From assembly GCF_028464065.1 (NCBI RefSeq), contig NZ_CP116808.1:2881501-2945500 (forward strand): a stretch of 64,000 nucleotides of DNA. The letters run 5' to 3'. The notes under the pieces are model-generated. The model had not been told where the DNA came from, did no database searches, and saw only the letters and a program-made list of their open reading frames with translations. A program made the translations under genes and the position numbers. The DNA is from Saprospira sp. CCB-QB6 (GTDB lineage Bacteria; Bacteroidota; Bacteroidia; Chitinophagales; Saprospiraceae). Within the stretch, counting starts at the first letter, position 1; the number at the start of each line of letters is the position of its first letter. Shown here in pieces: positions 17,862 to 26,563 of the stretch.

Positions 17862-18701
17862 ATGGAAACCTATACTAGCTCCAATTTTTCGCTAGACCAA
17901 AGCAAAAACTATAACCTATCCCTCCTGCTTGGAGCGGATAGGTTGTCTTATTTGGTGCATGAGCAAGGCGAAGTCTTGGCTCTGGGTGGGCTCGATTTTG
18001 TCCAAATAGAAGAGGAATATAGTTTGGTTGATGCCCTCAATCAGGCTTATGACCAAAGAGAAATTTTGCGTGCGCCTTATCAGAAGGTTCAAATTTATTT
18101 GCGCAGCAATCGAGTGATTTCTTTACCGCTGCCACTTTATCTGCCCGAACAGCAATACAGTTATTTTGAGGCCCTGCTCCCTCTAGATGAGGGCGACTTT
18201 TTGTTGGAGGCCCAAATGCCTTCGCTGGATTTGGTCTTTTTGCAGTCGGTCCGTCTGGCTTTACATGACCAATTGATGGACCTTTTTCCGCAGGCGCAAA
18301 TTCAAACGGCTTTGCCCAGTTTATTGGATATTAGTCAGCAGCTTATTCCAAAAACTCCAGAAAATAATTACCGTTTACTGGCCTATTTTAGTCCCAAAAG
18401 CATTCAATTGATTGCTTGGCACAAGGACAAGTTATTGCTGCACCAATTACGGCCTTTTGTTTCTGCAGAAGATTGTCTATATTATTTACTTTGGATGTAT
18501 AAGGAACTAGGATTATCGCCCAAAAAGATCCCCCTTCATTTTGCTGGAGAGCTGAACGAAGATTCCGCTATTTATCAATTGCTTTACAGGTATATTATTG
18601 CGCTAAAGCCTTTGCCCCGTCCCCAAGCTTTTGCCGAAACAGCTTGTTTGGCCAAGCTAGAACCCCAAAGAGCCATTCATCTTTTGGGAACCATCTTATA
18701 A
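17862..18701 (+). CDS. DUF3822 family protein
   Basis: 279 residues. Length, the acidic N-terminal LSLLLGADRLSYLVHEQG segment, the central DCLYYLLWMYKELGLSP block and the position before rsmD fit DUF3822, a Bacteroidota-specific family with a predicted actin/RNase H-like fold. The start follows the previous stop by 3 bp. Its role is unknown. A G/C-rich element separates it from rsmD. Confidence 0.7.
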   Translation: METYTSSNFSLDQSKNYNLSLLLGADRLSYLVHEQGEVLALGGLDFVQIEEEYSLVDALNQAYDQREILRAPYQKVQIYLRSNRVISLPLPLYLPEQQYSYFEALLPLDEGDFLLEAQMPSLDLVFLQSVRLALHDQLMDLFPQAQIQTALPSLLDISQQLIPKTPENNYRLLAYFSPKSIQLIAWHKDKLLLHQLRPFVSAEDCLYYLLWMYKELGLSPKKIPLHFAGELNEDSAIYQLLYRYIIALKPLPRPQAFAETACLAKLEPQRAIHLLGTIL

Positions 18702-18722
18702 TTGGTCCTTTCTGGACCTAGA

Positions 18723-18850
18723 AGCGGGCGCAGCCCGCTGGCTGAGGGATGGACAGCAGTGGCCCAAAGGGCCAGACCCAGCGGGCGTAGCCCGCGCAGG
18801 GCCGAGCGATTAGCGAGCTGCGAAACAGCCCGACCCGAAGGGGCAGCCCC
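18723..18850 (-). repeat. G/C-rich hypervariable-hairpin element, copy 5
   Basis: Minus orientation, between DUF3822 and rsmD, therefore antisense inside a likely operon. Hairpin 2 is GCGGGC-tac-GCCCGC; CAGCC pairs with GGCTG. It keeps the rsmD frame open upstream and could mislead start calling. Confidence 0.9.
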
Positions 18851-18875
18851 AAAACAGCAGAAAAAACAAAAAAAT

Positions 18876-19430
18876 ATGCGAATCATTAGTGGCCAATTGA
18901 AAGGCCAACGCTATGAAATGCCTGGCAAAAGCCAGAAAACCCGCCCCACTACCGATATGGCCAGAGAGGGGCTTTTTAATATCCTGCAACATCAAATTGA
19001 GTTGCAAGATTTGAAGGTTTTGGACCTCTTTGCGGGAGTGGGGGGCGTGGGCTATGAGTTTCTATCTAGAGGGGCCGAACAGGTTGATTTTGTAGAAAAA
19101 TATCGAGGCTGTTGCCGCTTTATTCAAAGTCAATTGCAGCGTTTTGAGATGGAAGATAAGGGCAAGGTGCATCAGGCTGATGTTTTTGCCTTTTTGGGGC
19201 AGTTGCCCGAGCAAAGCTATGGGCTTGTTTTTGCCGATCCACCCTATGCTTTGAATAAAATGCAGAGCTTGCCAGAGCTTATTTTTTCTAAGAATATATT
19301 AAAAAAAGGGGGTTGCCTGATAATAGAGCATGACGATCGCCAAGATTTCGCAAATCATGCTAACTTTGCGCAAATTCGTAAGTATGGGCAGGCCCGATTT
19401 AGCATCTTTTGGGCCGATGATGCCCAGTAA
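18876..19430 (+). CDS. rsmD: 16S rRNA (guanine-N2)-methyltransferase RsmD
   Basis: 184 residues from the ATG at 18876. The frame is open back to 18702, but that part is the translated repeat element; MRIISGQLKGQRYEMP is the usual RsmD N-terminus. RsmD methylates G966 of 16S rRNA. Motifs: TRPTTDMAREGLFN, VLDLFAGVGGVGYE (SAM motif I) and VFADPPYAL (the NPPY-type motif IV of N2-guanine methylases). ccmC follows 10 bp after the stop. Confidence 0.93.
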   Translation: MRIISGQLKGQRYEMPGKSQKTRPTTDMAREGLFNILQHQIELQDLKVLDLFAGVGGVGYEFLSRGAEQVDFVEKYRGCCRFIQSQLQRFEMEDKGKVHQADVFAFLGQLPEQSYGLVFADPPYALNKMQSLPELIFSKNILKKGGCLIIEHDDRQDFANHANFAQIRKYGQARFSIFWADDAQ

Positions 19431-19440
19431 ATAGAGAAAC

Positions 19441-20490
19441 ATGTTGAAAAAACATTGGTGGAAGGCCCTAGCGGCAGTCTTGTTGTTCTACAGTCTATCG
19501 GCTGGTTTATTGATTCCGCTACGAATGGGAATAGTATCGGATAAGAGTAGTTTGAGCCTGAAAACGGGCCAAAGTCAGTCGCTAGATGTCTGGGTTTACA
19601 ATGGCCGTTTTGAGGCGGGCGAAGAGGTTCAAGCTCGCATTTTGTTGGCCGAGGACCAAGTATATTGTGCCCAAAAAATCGAAATTGACAAGCCCCGCCA
19701 ACTCAAATTGGAGGTTGCTTTGCCACAGTTGGAGCCGAACAAAATTAAGGCGCCTTTTCCCTTAATTGAGATTAGCACGCCAAAATACGGAACGGCTTTT
19801 ACCGATTTATACATCCAAAAAGGAGAGGGCGATTTGGCCGTAGAAGCCTGCCAATCTGAGCCTTTTGCAATGACGGCAGGGACCAATTTCCCCTTTCTCA
19901 ATATCCTAGAAGAAAGTATCCGCAATCTTTTTTATCATGTGCCCATGTGGTTTGGGATGATGTTTATTTTGCTACTTTCTGTAATTGCAAGTATCAAACA
20001 ATTGCGGGCGGGCCAAGGCCTCAAAAATGACCATTGGGCTACTGCTCTGGCCACGGTGGGTGTCACTTATGGCCTTTTGGGCCTTGTGACGGGCGCTATT
20101 TGGGCCAAACACACCTGGGGCGCTTATTGGAGCTGGGATGTCAAGCAGAACACCTCTGCGGTGGCTGTGCTCATCTATTTGGCCTATTTTGTTTTGCGTT
20201 CCTCTTTTGAGGATCCCGACAAACGGGCCAGAATTGCCGCAACCTACAATATTTTTGCTTTTGCTACGCTCATTCCGCTGCTTTATGTAGTGCCCAGAAT
20301 GGTCGATAGCCTGCACCCTGGCGCCGAGGGGAATCCCGCTTTTAGTAGCTATGATTTGGATAGCAGCCTGCGCCTACTCTTTTATCCTTCGGTTTTGGGC
20401 TGGATCATTTTTGGCCTTTGGCTGGCCCAAATTTGCTTCCGAGTATATCGATTACAACCCAAGGTTTGGGAGAATCAATTCAGGGACTAA
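19441..20490 (+). CDS. ccmC: Haem-handling cytochrome c biogenesis protein (CcmC/CcsA family)
   Basis: 349 residues. The tryptophan-rich haem-binding motif reads WGAYWSWDVKQNTSA (about 227-241), and two histidines in flanking loops, FYHVPMWFG and DSLHPG, match the axial ligands of CcmC-type proteins. About six membrane helices are seen. Between helix 1 and helix 2 there is an extra soluble domain of about 110 residues (roughly 35-150) with beta-strand character, not usual for E. coli-type CcmC, which is shorter. The likely role is presenting haem on the outer face of the inner membrane for c-type cytochrome assembly. A CcmD-like gene lies downstream, beyond a G/C-rich element. Confidence 0.9.
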   Translation: MLKKHWWKALAAVLLFYSLSAGLLIPLRMGIVSDKSSLSLKTGQSQSLDVWVYNGRFEAGEEVQARILLAEDQVYCAQKIEIDKPRQLKLEVALPQLEPNKIKAPFPLIEISTPKYGTAFTDLYIQKGEGDLAVEACQSEPFAMTAGTNFPFLNILEESIRNLFYHVPMWFGMMFILLLSVIASIKQLRAGQGLKNDHWATALATVGVTYGLLGLVTGAIWAKHTWGAYWSWDVKQNTSAVAVLIYLAYFVLRSSFEDPDKRARIAATYNIFAFATLIPLLYVVPRMVDSLHPGAEGNPAFSSYDLDSSLRLLFYPSVLGWIIFGLWLAQICFRVYRLQPKVWENQFRD

Positions 20491-20496
20491 TTTTTT

Positions 20497-20620
20497 GGGG
20501 CTTCCCTTCGGCCTGCGGCCTCAGGTCCTGCCCTTCCGGGCTCGCAGGTCTGCTCGGCCCTGCAGCCCTTCGGGCTTTGGTCTGCGGCTTCGCCGCCCCC
20601 TACAGGCCAGTAAGCCGCTC
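20497..20620 (+). repeat. G/C-rich hypervariable-hairpin element, copy 6
   Basis: Plus orientation, starting 7 bp after the ccmC stop. This copy has the head GGGGCTT and the tail AAGCC, a third matching end pair. Hairpin 2 is AGCCC-ttc-GGGCT. Confidence 0.9.
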
Positions 20621-20877
20621 ATCGGAAAAGCCTGCTTTTGGCCCTCGGCTTCGGCAGGCATTCTTTGGCTAGCCAGAGAGAGGGCCAACAAGAATAATTT
20701 TTAATATAGAGTTTTAGATATTTCTTTGGGAAAAACGCTAATTCACAAAAGATTATATAAGTGGATAGCCTTAATTTAGCCCTAAACGGTAGACTCTTCT
20801 TTAAAATATAGTTGAGCATAAATTTTTTTTTCCAAATAAAAATTCCAAAGTTTACAATACAAACGGATCATAAAAGC

Positions 20878-21093
20878 ATGAGAAAAACATATAATAGCTT
20901 GATTTTGATGCTTTTGGCTACTGTTAGCCTAAGCGCTCAATCTCCATCAACTCAAACTGATTTTTTGGAGAGCACGGGCAAAATTTATGTAGTAGTAGCC
21001 GTTATTCTGCTGATCTTCATAGGCATTATTGCTCTTTTGATTTATTTAGAGCGCCGTTTGGCCAAGATTGAGCAAGCGTATGAAGATTTATAA
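20878..21093 (+). CDS. Small CcmD-like membrane protein
   Basis: 71 residues from the ATG at 20878; an earlier in-frame start at 20812 would add a non-hydrophobic stretch before the signal sequence, so the later one is chosen. A signal peptide (MRKTYNSLILMLLATVSLSAQ) is followed by one membrane helix (YVVVAVILLIFIGIIALLIYL) and a short charged helix ending in EQAYEDL. This layout fits CcmD-family proteins of Bacteroidota, which follow ccmC and assist haem export. The assignment rests on size, topology and neighbourhood. Confidence 0.65.
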   Translation: MRKTYNSLILMLLATVSLSAQSPSTQTDFLESTGKIYVVVAVILLIFIGIIALLIYLERRLAKIEQAYEDL

Positions 21094-21179
21094 ATAAATC
21101 GAAACACTTGAGGGACCTCTCAAATGGATAGGTCTACTTTAATACATTTGACTTTTTCAATTATCAATTTTTCCGAATT

Positions 21180-22601
21180 ATGGCGGACAAACATTATAGC
21201 TTTTTTGAAGGCGTAGAACGCAACTTTGATAAAGCAGCAAGTTACGCTGGCCTTTCTGAAGGCCTTTTAGGCCAGATTAAGGCTTGTAACGCGATTTTTG
21301 CAATGAAATTCCCTGTACGTACGAAAGACGGCGATGTGAATGTAATCGAGGCTTATCGCGTACAACACTCTAATCACCGTATGCCCACTAAGGGGGGGAT
21401 TCGCTATAGCTTAGGGGTAAACCAAGATGAGGTAAAAGCCCTTGCTGCGCTCATGACTTATAAGTGTGCAGTAGTAGATGTACCTTTTGGCGGTGCCAAA
21501 GGTGGGGTGAAAATCAACCCCAAAGATTATTCAGAAGAAGAATTGGAGCGCATCACTCGTCGCTATGCAGCTGAGTTGGTTCGCAAAAACTTCATTGGCC
21601 CAGGCCTAGACGTACCTGCTCCCGATTATGGAACAGGACCCAAAGAAATGGCTTGGATCATGGATACCTACATGACGCTTCGTCATGGTGAATTAGAAGG
21701 TGCAGGTTGTGTAACGGGTAAGCCCGTAGAGCAAAATGGTGTAGCTGGCCGTACTGAGGCTACTGGCCGTGGTGTTTTCTATGCTATCCGCGAAGCACTT
21801 TCTTATAGTGAGGATGCAGAAAAGCTAGGTCTTACTACTGGAACAGAAGGAAAAACTATGGTTATCCAAGGTTTGGGTAATGTAGGTTCTTATACAGGAA
21901 CTATTTCTCAGCAAGAAGGTGGCGTAAAAGTCATTGGTGTTGCAGAATATGAAGGTTCTATCCATAATCCCGAAGGAATTGATGTAGCTGAGCTATTGAA
22001 GTTCCGGGCTAAAACGGGGTCTATCATTGGTTTTCCTGGTACAACTACTTTGGAGCACCGTGGTAGTGCGTTGGAGCTAGAGTGTGATATTCTTGTTCCT
22101 GCTGCTCTAGAAAACCAAATCAATGCAGATAATGCAGATCGCATTAAGGCTAAAATTATTGCTGAGGCAGCTAATGGTCCTGTTACTCCTGAGGCAGAAG
22201 CAGTACTTTTAGAAAAAGGTATCCTTATCATTCCCGATATGTATGCAAATGCTGGTGGGGTGACGGTATCTTACTTTGAGTGGTTGAAAAACATCTCTCA
22301 CTCACGTTTTGGTCACATGGAGAAGCGTTTCACTTCAAATCGCTACACGCATTTGGTCGATATGATTTTGGAAATGACGGGTAAAGATCTTAGCCCTGCA
22401 CAAAGAAGCATGCTTACTTCTGGTGCTGACGAGTTAGATCTAGTACGTTCTGGTCTAGAAGAAACTATGGTAACTTCTTACCAAAACATCCGTGCTACTT
22501 GGAAATCTAACCCTGCTATTCCTGATTTGCGCACGGCAGCATTTGTCTATGCAATCAAGAAAATTGGCGCAGATTATATGTCTTTGGGTATCTGGCCATA
22601 G
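21180..22601 (+). CDS. gdhA: Glutamate dehydrogenase (Glu/Leu/Phe/Val family)
   Basis: 473 residues. The catalytic domain shows PTKGGIRYSLGVNQDEVKAL and CAVVDVPFGGAKGG (catalytic lysine within this block). The NAD(P)-binding Rossmann motif is VIQGLGNVGSYTG near 225, and NADRIKAKIIAEAANGPVTPEA follows. It interconverts glutamate and 2-oxoglutarate plus ammonia. The coenzyme cannot be fixed from sequence by eye. It stands alone with a strong terminator after the stop; an Lrp-type regulator gene follows on the same strand and could respond to amino acids. Confidence 0.93.
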   Translation: MADKHYSFFEGVERNFDKAASYAGLSEGLLGQIKACNAIFAMKFPVRTKDGDVNVIEAYRVQHSNHRMPTKGGIRYSLGVNQDEVKALAALMTYKCAVVDVPFGGAKGGVKINPKDYSEEELERITRRYAAELVRKNFIGPGLDVPAPDYGTGPKEMAWIMDTYMTLRHGELEGAGCVTGKPVEQNGVAGRTEATGRGVFYAIREALSYSEDAEKLGLTTGTEGKTMVIQGLGNVGSYTGTISQQEGGVKVIGVAEYEGSIHNPEGIDVAELLKFRAKTGSIIGFPGTTTLEHRGSALELECDILVPAALENQINADNADRIKAKIIAEAANGPVTPEAEAVLLEKGILIIPDMYANAGGVTVSYFEWLKNISHSRFGHMEKRFTSNRYTHLVDMILEMTGKDLSPAQRSMLTSGADELDLVRSGLEETMVTSYQNIRATWKSNPAIPDLRTAAFVYAIKKIGADYMSLGIWP

Positions 22602-22647
22602 CCAAAGCCGACCAATTTAAAGTTGGTCAACACAGCTAACAAATAAC

Positions 22648-22678
22648 AAAAAAAGGAGGCTTAAGCCTCCTTTTTTTA
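22648..22678 (+). terminator. Rho-independent terminator after gdhA
   Basis: Stem AGGAGGCTT/AAGCCTCCT followed by a run of seven T. Confidence 0.9.
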
Positions 22679-22895
22679 TGATCCTCAACACAATACTACT
22701 GTATAGTCTGAAGTTTTTAGAGCTAAACAAAATTTTATTTTGTTAAATTAGTACTAAGCACTTCTGTAATAGAAAAAAAAGACTATTTTTGTGTATCTAA
22801 ATAAATAGATATTTGGCCTATAGGCCATACCGCTTGAAATTAGGATATATATTACTATAACAAAAGGGGGAAAGCCCTTTGCTAAACAACGCACT
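22679..22895 (+). promoter_or_regulatory. A/T-rich leader of the Lrp gene with a possible -7 box
   Basis: No gene is seen. TATTTTTG at 22784-22791 fits the Bacteroidota -7 pattern TAnnTTTG, but no TTG lies at the right distance upstream, so the promoter call is weak. Confidence 0.25.
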
Positions 22896-23393
22896 ATGCC
22901 AACAGCAAGTCATAAGTTGGATAAGATTGATTTGAAGATTCTTAAGATTCTTCAGCAGAACAGTAAGATTACCAATCTAGAGCTATCGAAGCGGATTGGT
23001 TTGTCTCCAGCTCCTACTTTGGAGCGAGTAAAGAAGTTAGAGAACTCTGGTATTATTGAGAGTTATCATGCACAAGTGGCCCCAGCGGCTATGGGACTTA
23101 GCGTAAAGACCTTTGTTTTGGTTTCTTTGGCTTGGCAAAAAGAGAATGCACTAGAAAGCTTTTTGTCTAAGGTGGACCAGATCGACGAGATTGTAGAATG
23201 CTATATCATTACTGGTGAGGCTGACTTCTTGATGAAGTTGGTTTGTAAGGATATTCCCACTTATGAGCAACTCTTGTTCAAAACGCTCTCTAAAATTGAA
23301 GAGATTGAGCGACTCAAAACATTGATGACGCTATCTACTGTTAAGGATTCGAAGTTGTTGCCCTTCAATTATGAGAAGTTGCATCAGCACTAG
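22896..23393 (+). CDS. Lrp/AsnC-family transcriptional regulator
   Basis: 165 residues. The N-terminal winged helix-turn-helix is typical: LDKIDLKILKILQQNSKITN, then LSKRIGLSPAPTLERVKKLE. The C-terminal part (about 75-150) is the RAM ligand-binding domain with ECYIITGEADFLMKLVCKD. Members bind amino acids and control amino-acid metabolism as octamers. Its position after glutamate dehydrogenase makes that gene a candidate target, but this is inference. Confidence 0.93.
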   Translation: MPTASHKLDKIDLKILKILQQNSKITNLELSKRIGLSPAPTLERVKKLENSGIIESYHAQVAPAAMGLSVKTFVLVSLAWQKENALESFLSKVDQIDEIVECYIITGEADFLMKLVCKDIPTYEQLLFKTLSKIEEIERLKTLMTLSTVKDSKLLPFNYEKLHQH

Positions 23394-23426
23394 ATCTTAT
23401 CTTTTGTTTTACTGTTGACAGCAGAA

Positions 23427-23462
23427 GCGCTGAACCAATCATTGGTTCAGCGCTTTTTTTGG
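23427..23462 (+). terminator. Rho-independent terminator after the Lrp gene
   Basis: Long perfect stem AGCGCTGAACCAA/TTGGTTCAGCGCT with a short loop, then seven T. Confidence 0.9.
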
Positions 23463-23469
23463 TCCTATA

Positions 23470-23618
23470 GGCCCGAAGGGCCGCAGGCTGAGGGATGGAA
23501 AAGGGTGGCCCGTAGGGCCAGACCAAAGTTTTTTGAAGCGAAGCGAAAAAAACTGCAGGGCCGAGCAGACCTGCGAGCCCTGATACAGCCCGACCCGCCC
23601 AAAGGGCGGGGCAGCCCC
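23470..23618 (-). repeat. G/C-rich hypervariable-hairpin element, copy 7 (A/T stem)
   Basis: Minus orientation; the head abuts the rodA stop (23628). Hairpin 2 has an A/T stem AGTTTTTT/AAAAAACT closing a loop with TCGCTTCGCTTC, unlike the G/C stems of most copies. CAGCC pairs with GGCTG. Confidence 0.9.
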
Positions 23619-23627
23619 AAAAAAGAC

Positions 23628-25043
23628 TTATCGAAAAATAGATTTTCGTTCAAAGTCGAGCTTGAAAAGAATGGCGAGCAAGATGCCAAAGGACATTAGG
23701 GAAGAGCCGCCGTAGCTAATAAAGGGGAGGGGGATGCCGATTACGGGGACGAGGCCGACGGTCATGCCGATGTTAACAAAAAGATGCATGAAGAGGATGA
23801 AGGCTACGCCATAGGCGTAATATTTGGCAAAATCGGAGCGTTGGCGTTCGGCTAAATAAAGGATGCGGAGCAAGAGGGCCGTAAAGAGGCTGATCAGGAG
23901 AAAGCTGCCCATGAAGCCCCATTCTTCGCCCATAGTGCAGAAAATAAAGTCTGTAGATTGTTCAGGGACATAATCCAGTTTGGTTCGTTCTCCTTCTAGA
24001 AAGCCCTTTCCCCAAAGTCCGCCAGAGCCGATAGCAAATTTAGATTGTTCTACATTGTAGAGGGCGCCGAGGGGGTCGCATTTTTCGGGCCGAAGCCAGA
24101 CTAAAATTCGTTCTTGTTGGTGGGGGCGTAAGAGTTTATAAATGGCATAGTTGACAGTAGCGCTATAGCCCATACTTAGGGCTAATATGCTAAAATTGAG
24201 GCCAACTCCTTGCCATTGACCGCGTTTTTTTAGGCCAGCCATAGCCGAAAAAGCGAGCAGGCTAAGGCTAAGAATAAGCAGGAGGGGCCAAAAGTAGTTG
24301 GGGTGATAGAAAAAGTAGAGTAGGCCACCTAGGGCGATACCTGTTAGTAGCCAGCGCTCATCTTTTTGCCAAAGTCGGAGGGCTACTAAATTTGCCAAAA
24401 AAACTAGTGTTAGCATAAGACCACTAACATCATCAACCATAAGGGAGGCGATGCCTAGGGCGGCCATACTTAGGCCTAAAATATAGATGAAGGGAGGAAA
24501 TCCAGCTCTAAAAATGACGAGAAAAAAGGCGATATAGACTAGGCAGGAGCCTGCGTCGGGTTGTAGGGCAATGAGGAGAACAGGGCTGAGAATAAGGCCT
24601 ACGGCTTGCATTTGGTATTTAAATTCCTGTATCCTAAACTGTGGCCGAGTAAGCAGGGCGGCTAGGGCTAGATTGGTTGCTGTTTTAGAAAATTCGGAGG
24701 GTTGCAGCCTAAAGCTGCCGATGCCAAACCAGGAGCTTGCTCCATTTACGGGTTCTGTAAATAATACGGCAAAGAGTAGAAACAAAACTCCACCAAAAGC
24801 AATAGGGCTCATGGTATGAATGAACTTAGAGTCGACAACTTGTACGCCAGCGGCAAGAAGAATGGCGGCTGAAATCCAGACGATTTGTTTGCCGTAGTTT
24901 TTATCTAAATCGAGCAAATGGGTATAGCTTTCAGCATGGTACTCGGAGGCAAAAATCATCAGCCAGCCAATAGCCATAAGGGCTAGGGTTAAGCCAATGC
25001 CCAGCCAATCATAATTGCTAAATTCTTTTCTCAGGTCGGTCAT
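23628..25043 (-). CDS. rodA: Rod-shape peptidoglycan glycosyltransferase RodA
   Basis: 471 residues, SEDS family, about ten membrane helices. RodA polymerises lipid II during lateral wall growth with a class B PBP. The C-terminal signature VPVIGIPLPFISYGGSSL is clear, along with STDFIFCTMGEEWGFMG and QPDAGSCLVYIAFF. An inserted hydrophobic stretch in the middle (about 200-290) makes it longer than the E. coli protein. It is separated from the upstream gene by a terminator, and TATCTTTG lies just before the start, so it has its own promoter. Confidence 0.93.
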   Translation of the reverse strand: MTDLRKEFSNYDWLGIGLTLALMAIGWLMIFASEYHAESYTHLLDLDKNYGKQIVWISAAILLAAGVQVVDSKFIHTMSPIAFGGVLFLLFAVLFTEPVNGASSWFGIGSFRLQPSEFSKTATNLALAALLTRPQFRIQEFKYQMQAVGLILSPVLLIALQPDAGSCLVYIAFFLVIFRAGFPPFIYILGLSMAALGIASLMVDDVSGLMLTLVFLANLVALRLWQKDERWLLTGIALGGLLYFFYHPNYFWPLLLILSLSLLAFSAMAGLKKRGQWQGVGLNFSILALSMGYSATVNYAIYKLLRPHQQERILVWLRPEKCDPLGALYNVEQSKFAIGSGGLWGKGFLEGERTKLDYVPEQSTDFIFCTMGEEWGFMGSFLLISLFTALLLRILYLAERQRSDFAKYYAYGVAFILFMHLFVNIGMTVGLVPVIGIPLPFISYGGSSLMSFGILLAILFKLDFERKSIFR

Positions 25044-25061
25044 GAATCACAAAATTAGGCT

Positions 25062-25069
25062 CAAAGATA
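25062..25069 (-). promoter_or_regulatory. Possible -7 box of rodA
   Basis: TATCTTTG on the minus strand matches TAnnTTTG fully. A TTG lies 24 bp upstream, slightly too far. It sits between the upstream terminator and the rodA start. Confidence 0.35.
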
Positions 25070-25103
25070 AGAAAGGGGAGGCGGCTGTTGGTTCAATTGA
25101 TAA

Positions 25104-25141
25104 AAAAAAGCGGAAAAACCCAGAGGTTTTTCCGCTTTTAA
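25104..25141 (-). terminator. Rho-independent terminator for the gene at 25157
   Basis: Stem GCGGAAAAACC/GGTTTTTCCGC with eight T on the minus strand. Confidence 0.9.
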
Positions 25142-25156
25142 GCTAGAAGAAAAGCC

Positions 25157-26554
25157 TTAGCTATTCAAGGCTAGCCAGCTTTCGTCGCCAGTTTTGATGG
25201 CTCCTGTTTGGGGGAGTTCATTGGCGGCTTGAAATTCGGTGATTAGGGCGGCTAAATCGCTGCTGTATTCGCCATCAGCGGCGCAGCTATAGCCATTTTG
25301 GGCCAAAAGGACCTGGATGGTATAAACATCAGAGGTTTCGTTTTTGCCTCCTTTGCCTACGCTGCCATCTAGGCGGCTTTTTAGGTCCATGTTGAGTTGT
25401 TGAGCCGATGCTTGATCGTATTCCATACCAATCAAATCTACCTCATTAGAGCTGCTGTTGCCTACTTTTCCGTTGGCCAAGAAGCGGCGCATATCTTCTT
25501 TGAGGTTCGAGGGGTTGATATAGCCTTCATGTCGACCGACCTCATTGCCATCGCGGAGATAGACCATGGTAGGCACCTTGTCTACTTTAAAGCGCTCATG
25601 TAATTTGGTACGGCCATCAATCAACACATTTTCATATTTGATGCTGGTTGTTTTATTGGCCTCTGCGGCTAGTTCGAGTACGGCATCTTTAACCGAGCTG
25701 CCTACTTTTTTACAAGCGCCGGACCAGACCGTTTCAAAGTAGACCACCACAAATTCGCCCAATTCGAAGAGTTCTCTTTCAGAGATTGTTTTTTGGTCCT
25801 CCATAGAAATTACCTTGCTACTATCCGAGAACTTAGCCCCCTCGAGCATGGTATTGATTTTTTGTTGGAGGCTAGCTAGGCTAATTTCGCCTTCATGTCG
25901 AGCAAACTCCTTATTATCTACCATAAAAAGTAGAGTAGGGAAGTGCTCGATATTATGTTTTTTGCGCAAGCCTTCTTGGCCATCATCCACATGTTTTTCT
26001 AGGCTAAATTGCCCAGCATGTTCGGCCACCAAATCATCTAGATGTTTGGCGAGTTTTCGGCTTTCGCCTGTTTGGGCGCCAAAGAAAGCAATTTTGTAGT
26101 TGCCTTCTGGTTTTTGGGCAGAACCAAGCAATTGTTTGGCTCTATCGCTCAATCCGGCTACAGTAGCCTTAAGATTTTCGGGGACCTCGGCCAAATCGGC
26201 AAATTGACCATACCAGTTGCTGGCCAATTTTTGGGCTTCTCCCGCTAGTTTTTGAACGGCAGCATCTACTTTTTCGCCTGCGGCCAAAAGGTCTGCTGCG
26301 TTGCCGAAGCAATTGGCAAAGAAGGCCTCTTTTTCGAACAAGGCTTTGATGTGGTTGAAATCAGCCTGCCAATCTCCTGTGCTCGCTTTGGCTTTGGCCA
26401 AAATTTGCGTGCATTTATCTAAGGTAGACTTCATTTCTTGGGCTTGGCCCGCTAGGGCTGCATCCTGAGCAAAACCACCAGCCTCGTACTGTTTTAGCCA
26501 CTTTTTGGCTGCTGCCTGAAGTTCCTCGACTTTATTTAAAGTTATTTGATCCAT
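25157..26554 (-). CDS. Tandem thioredoxin-like fold protein with peptidoglycan-binding-like tail
   Basis: 465 residues, no signal peptide. Residues about 1-145 are helical and rich in Ala/Lys. Two thioredoxin-like domains follow. The first (about 150-235: YKIAFFGAQTGES..FPTLLFMVD..RHEGEIS) has no active-site cysteine. The second (about 250-350: VVVYFETVWSGACKKVG..VPTMVYLRDGNEVGRHEG) has WSGAC, so only the second Cys of CxxC is kept. The last 60 residues (TIQVLLAQNGYSCAADGEYS..ITEFQAANELPQTG) resemble a PG_binding_1 repeat. I do not know this combination. The redox function is probably lost and the domains may bind partners. It follows a partner gene by 9 bp under a good promoter. Confidence 0.7.
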   Translation of the reverse strand: MDQITLNKVEELQAAAKKWLKQYEAGGFAQDAALAGQAQEMKSTLDKCTQILAKAKASTGDWQADFNHIKALFEKEAFFANCFGNAADLLAAGEKVDAAVQKLAGEAQKLASNWYGQFADLAEVPENLKATVAGLSDRAKQLLGSAQKPEGNYKIAFFGAQTGESRKLAKHLDDLVAEHAGQFSLEKHVDDGQEGLRKKHNIEHFPTLLFMVDNKEFARHEGEISLASLQQKINTMLEGAKFSDSSKVISMEDQKTISERELFELGEFVVVYFETVWSGACKKVGSSVKDAVLELAAEANKTTSIKYENVLIDGRTKLHERFKVDKVPTMVYLRDGNEVGRHEGYINPSNLKEDMRRFLANGKVGNSSSNEVDLIGMEYDQASAQQLNMDLKSRLDGSVGKGGKNETSDVYTIQVLLAQNGYSCAADGEYSSDLAALITEFQAANELPQTGAIKTGDESWLALNS

Positions 26555-26563
26555 TACTATAGT

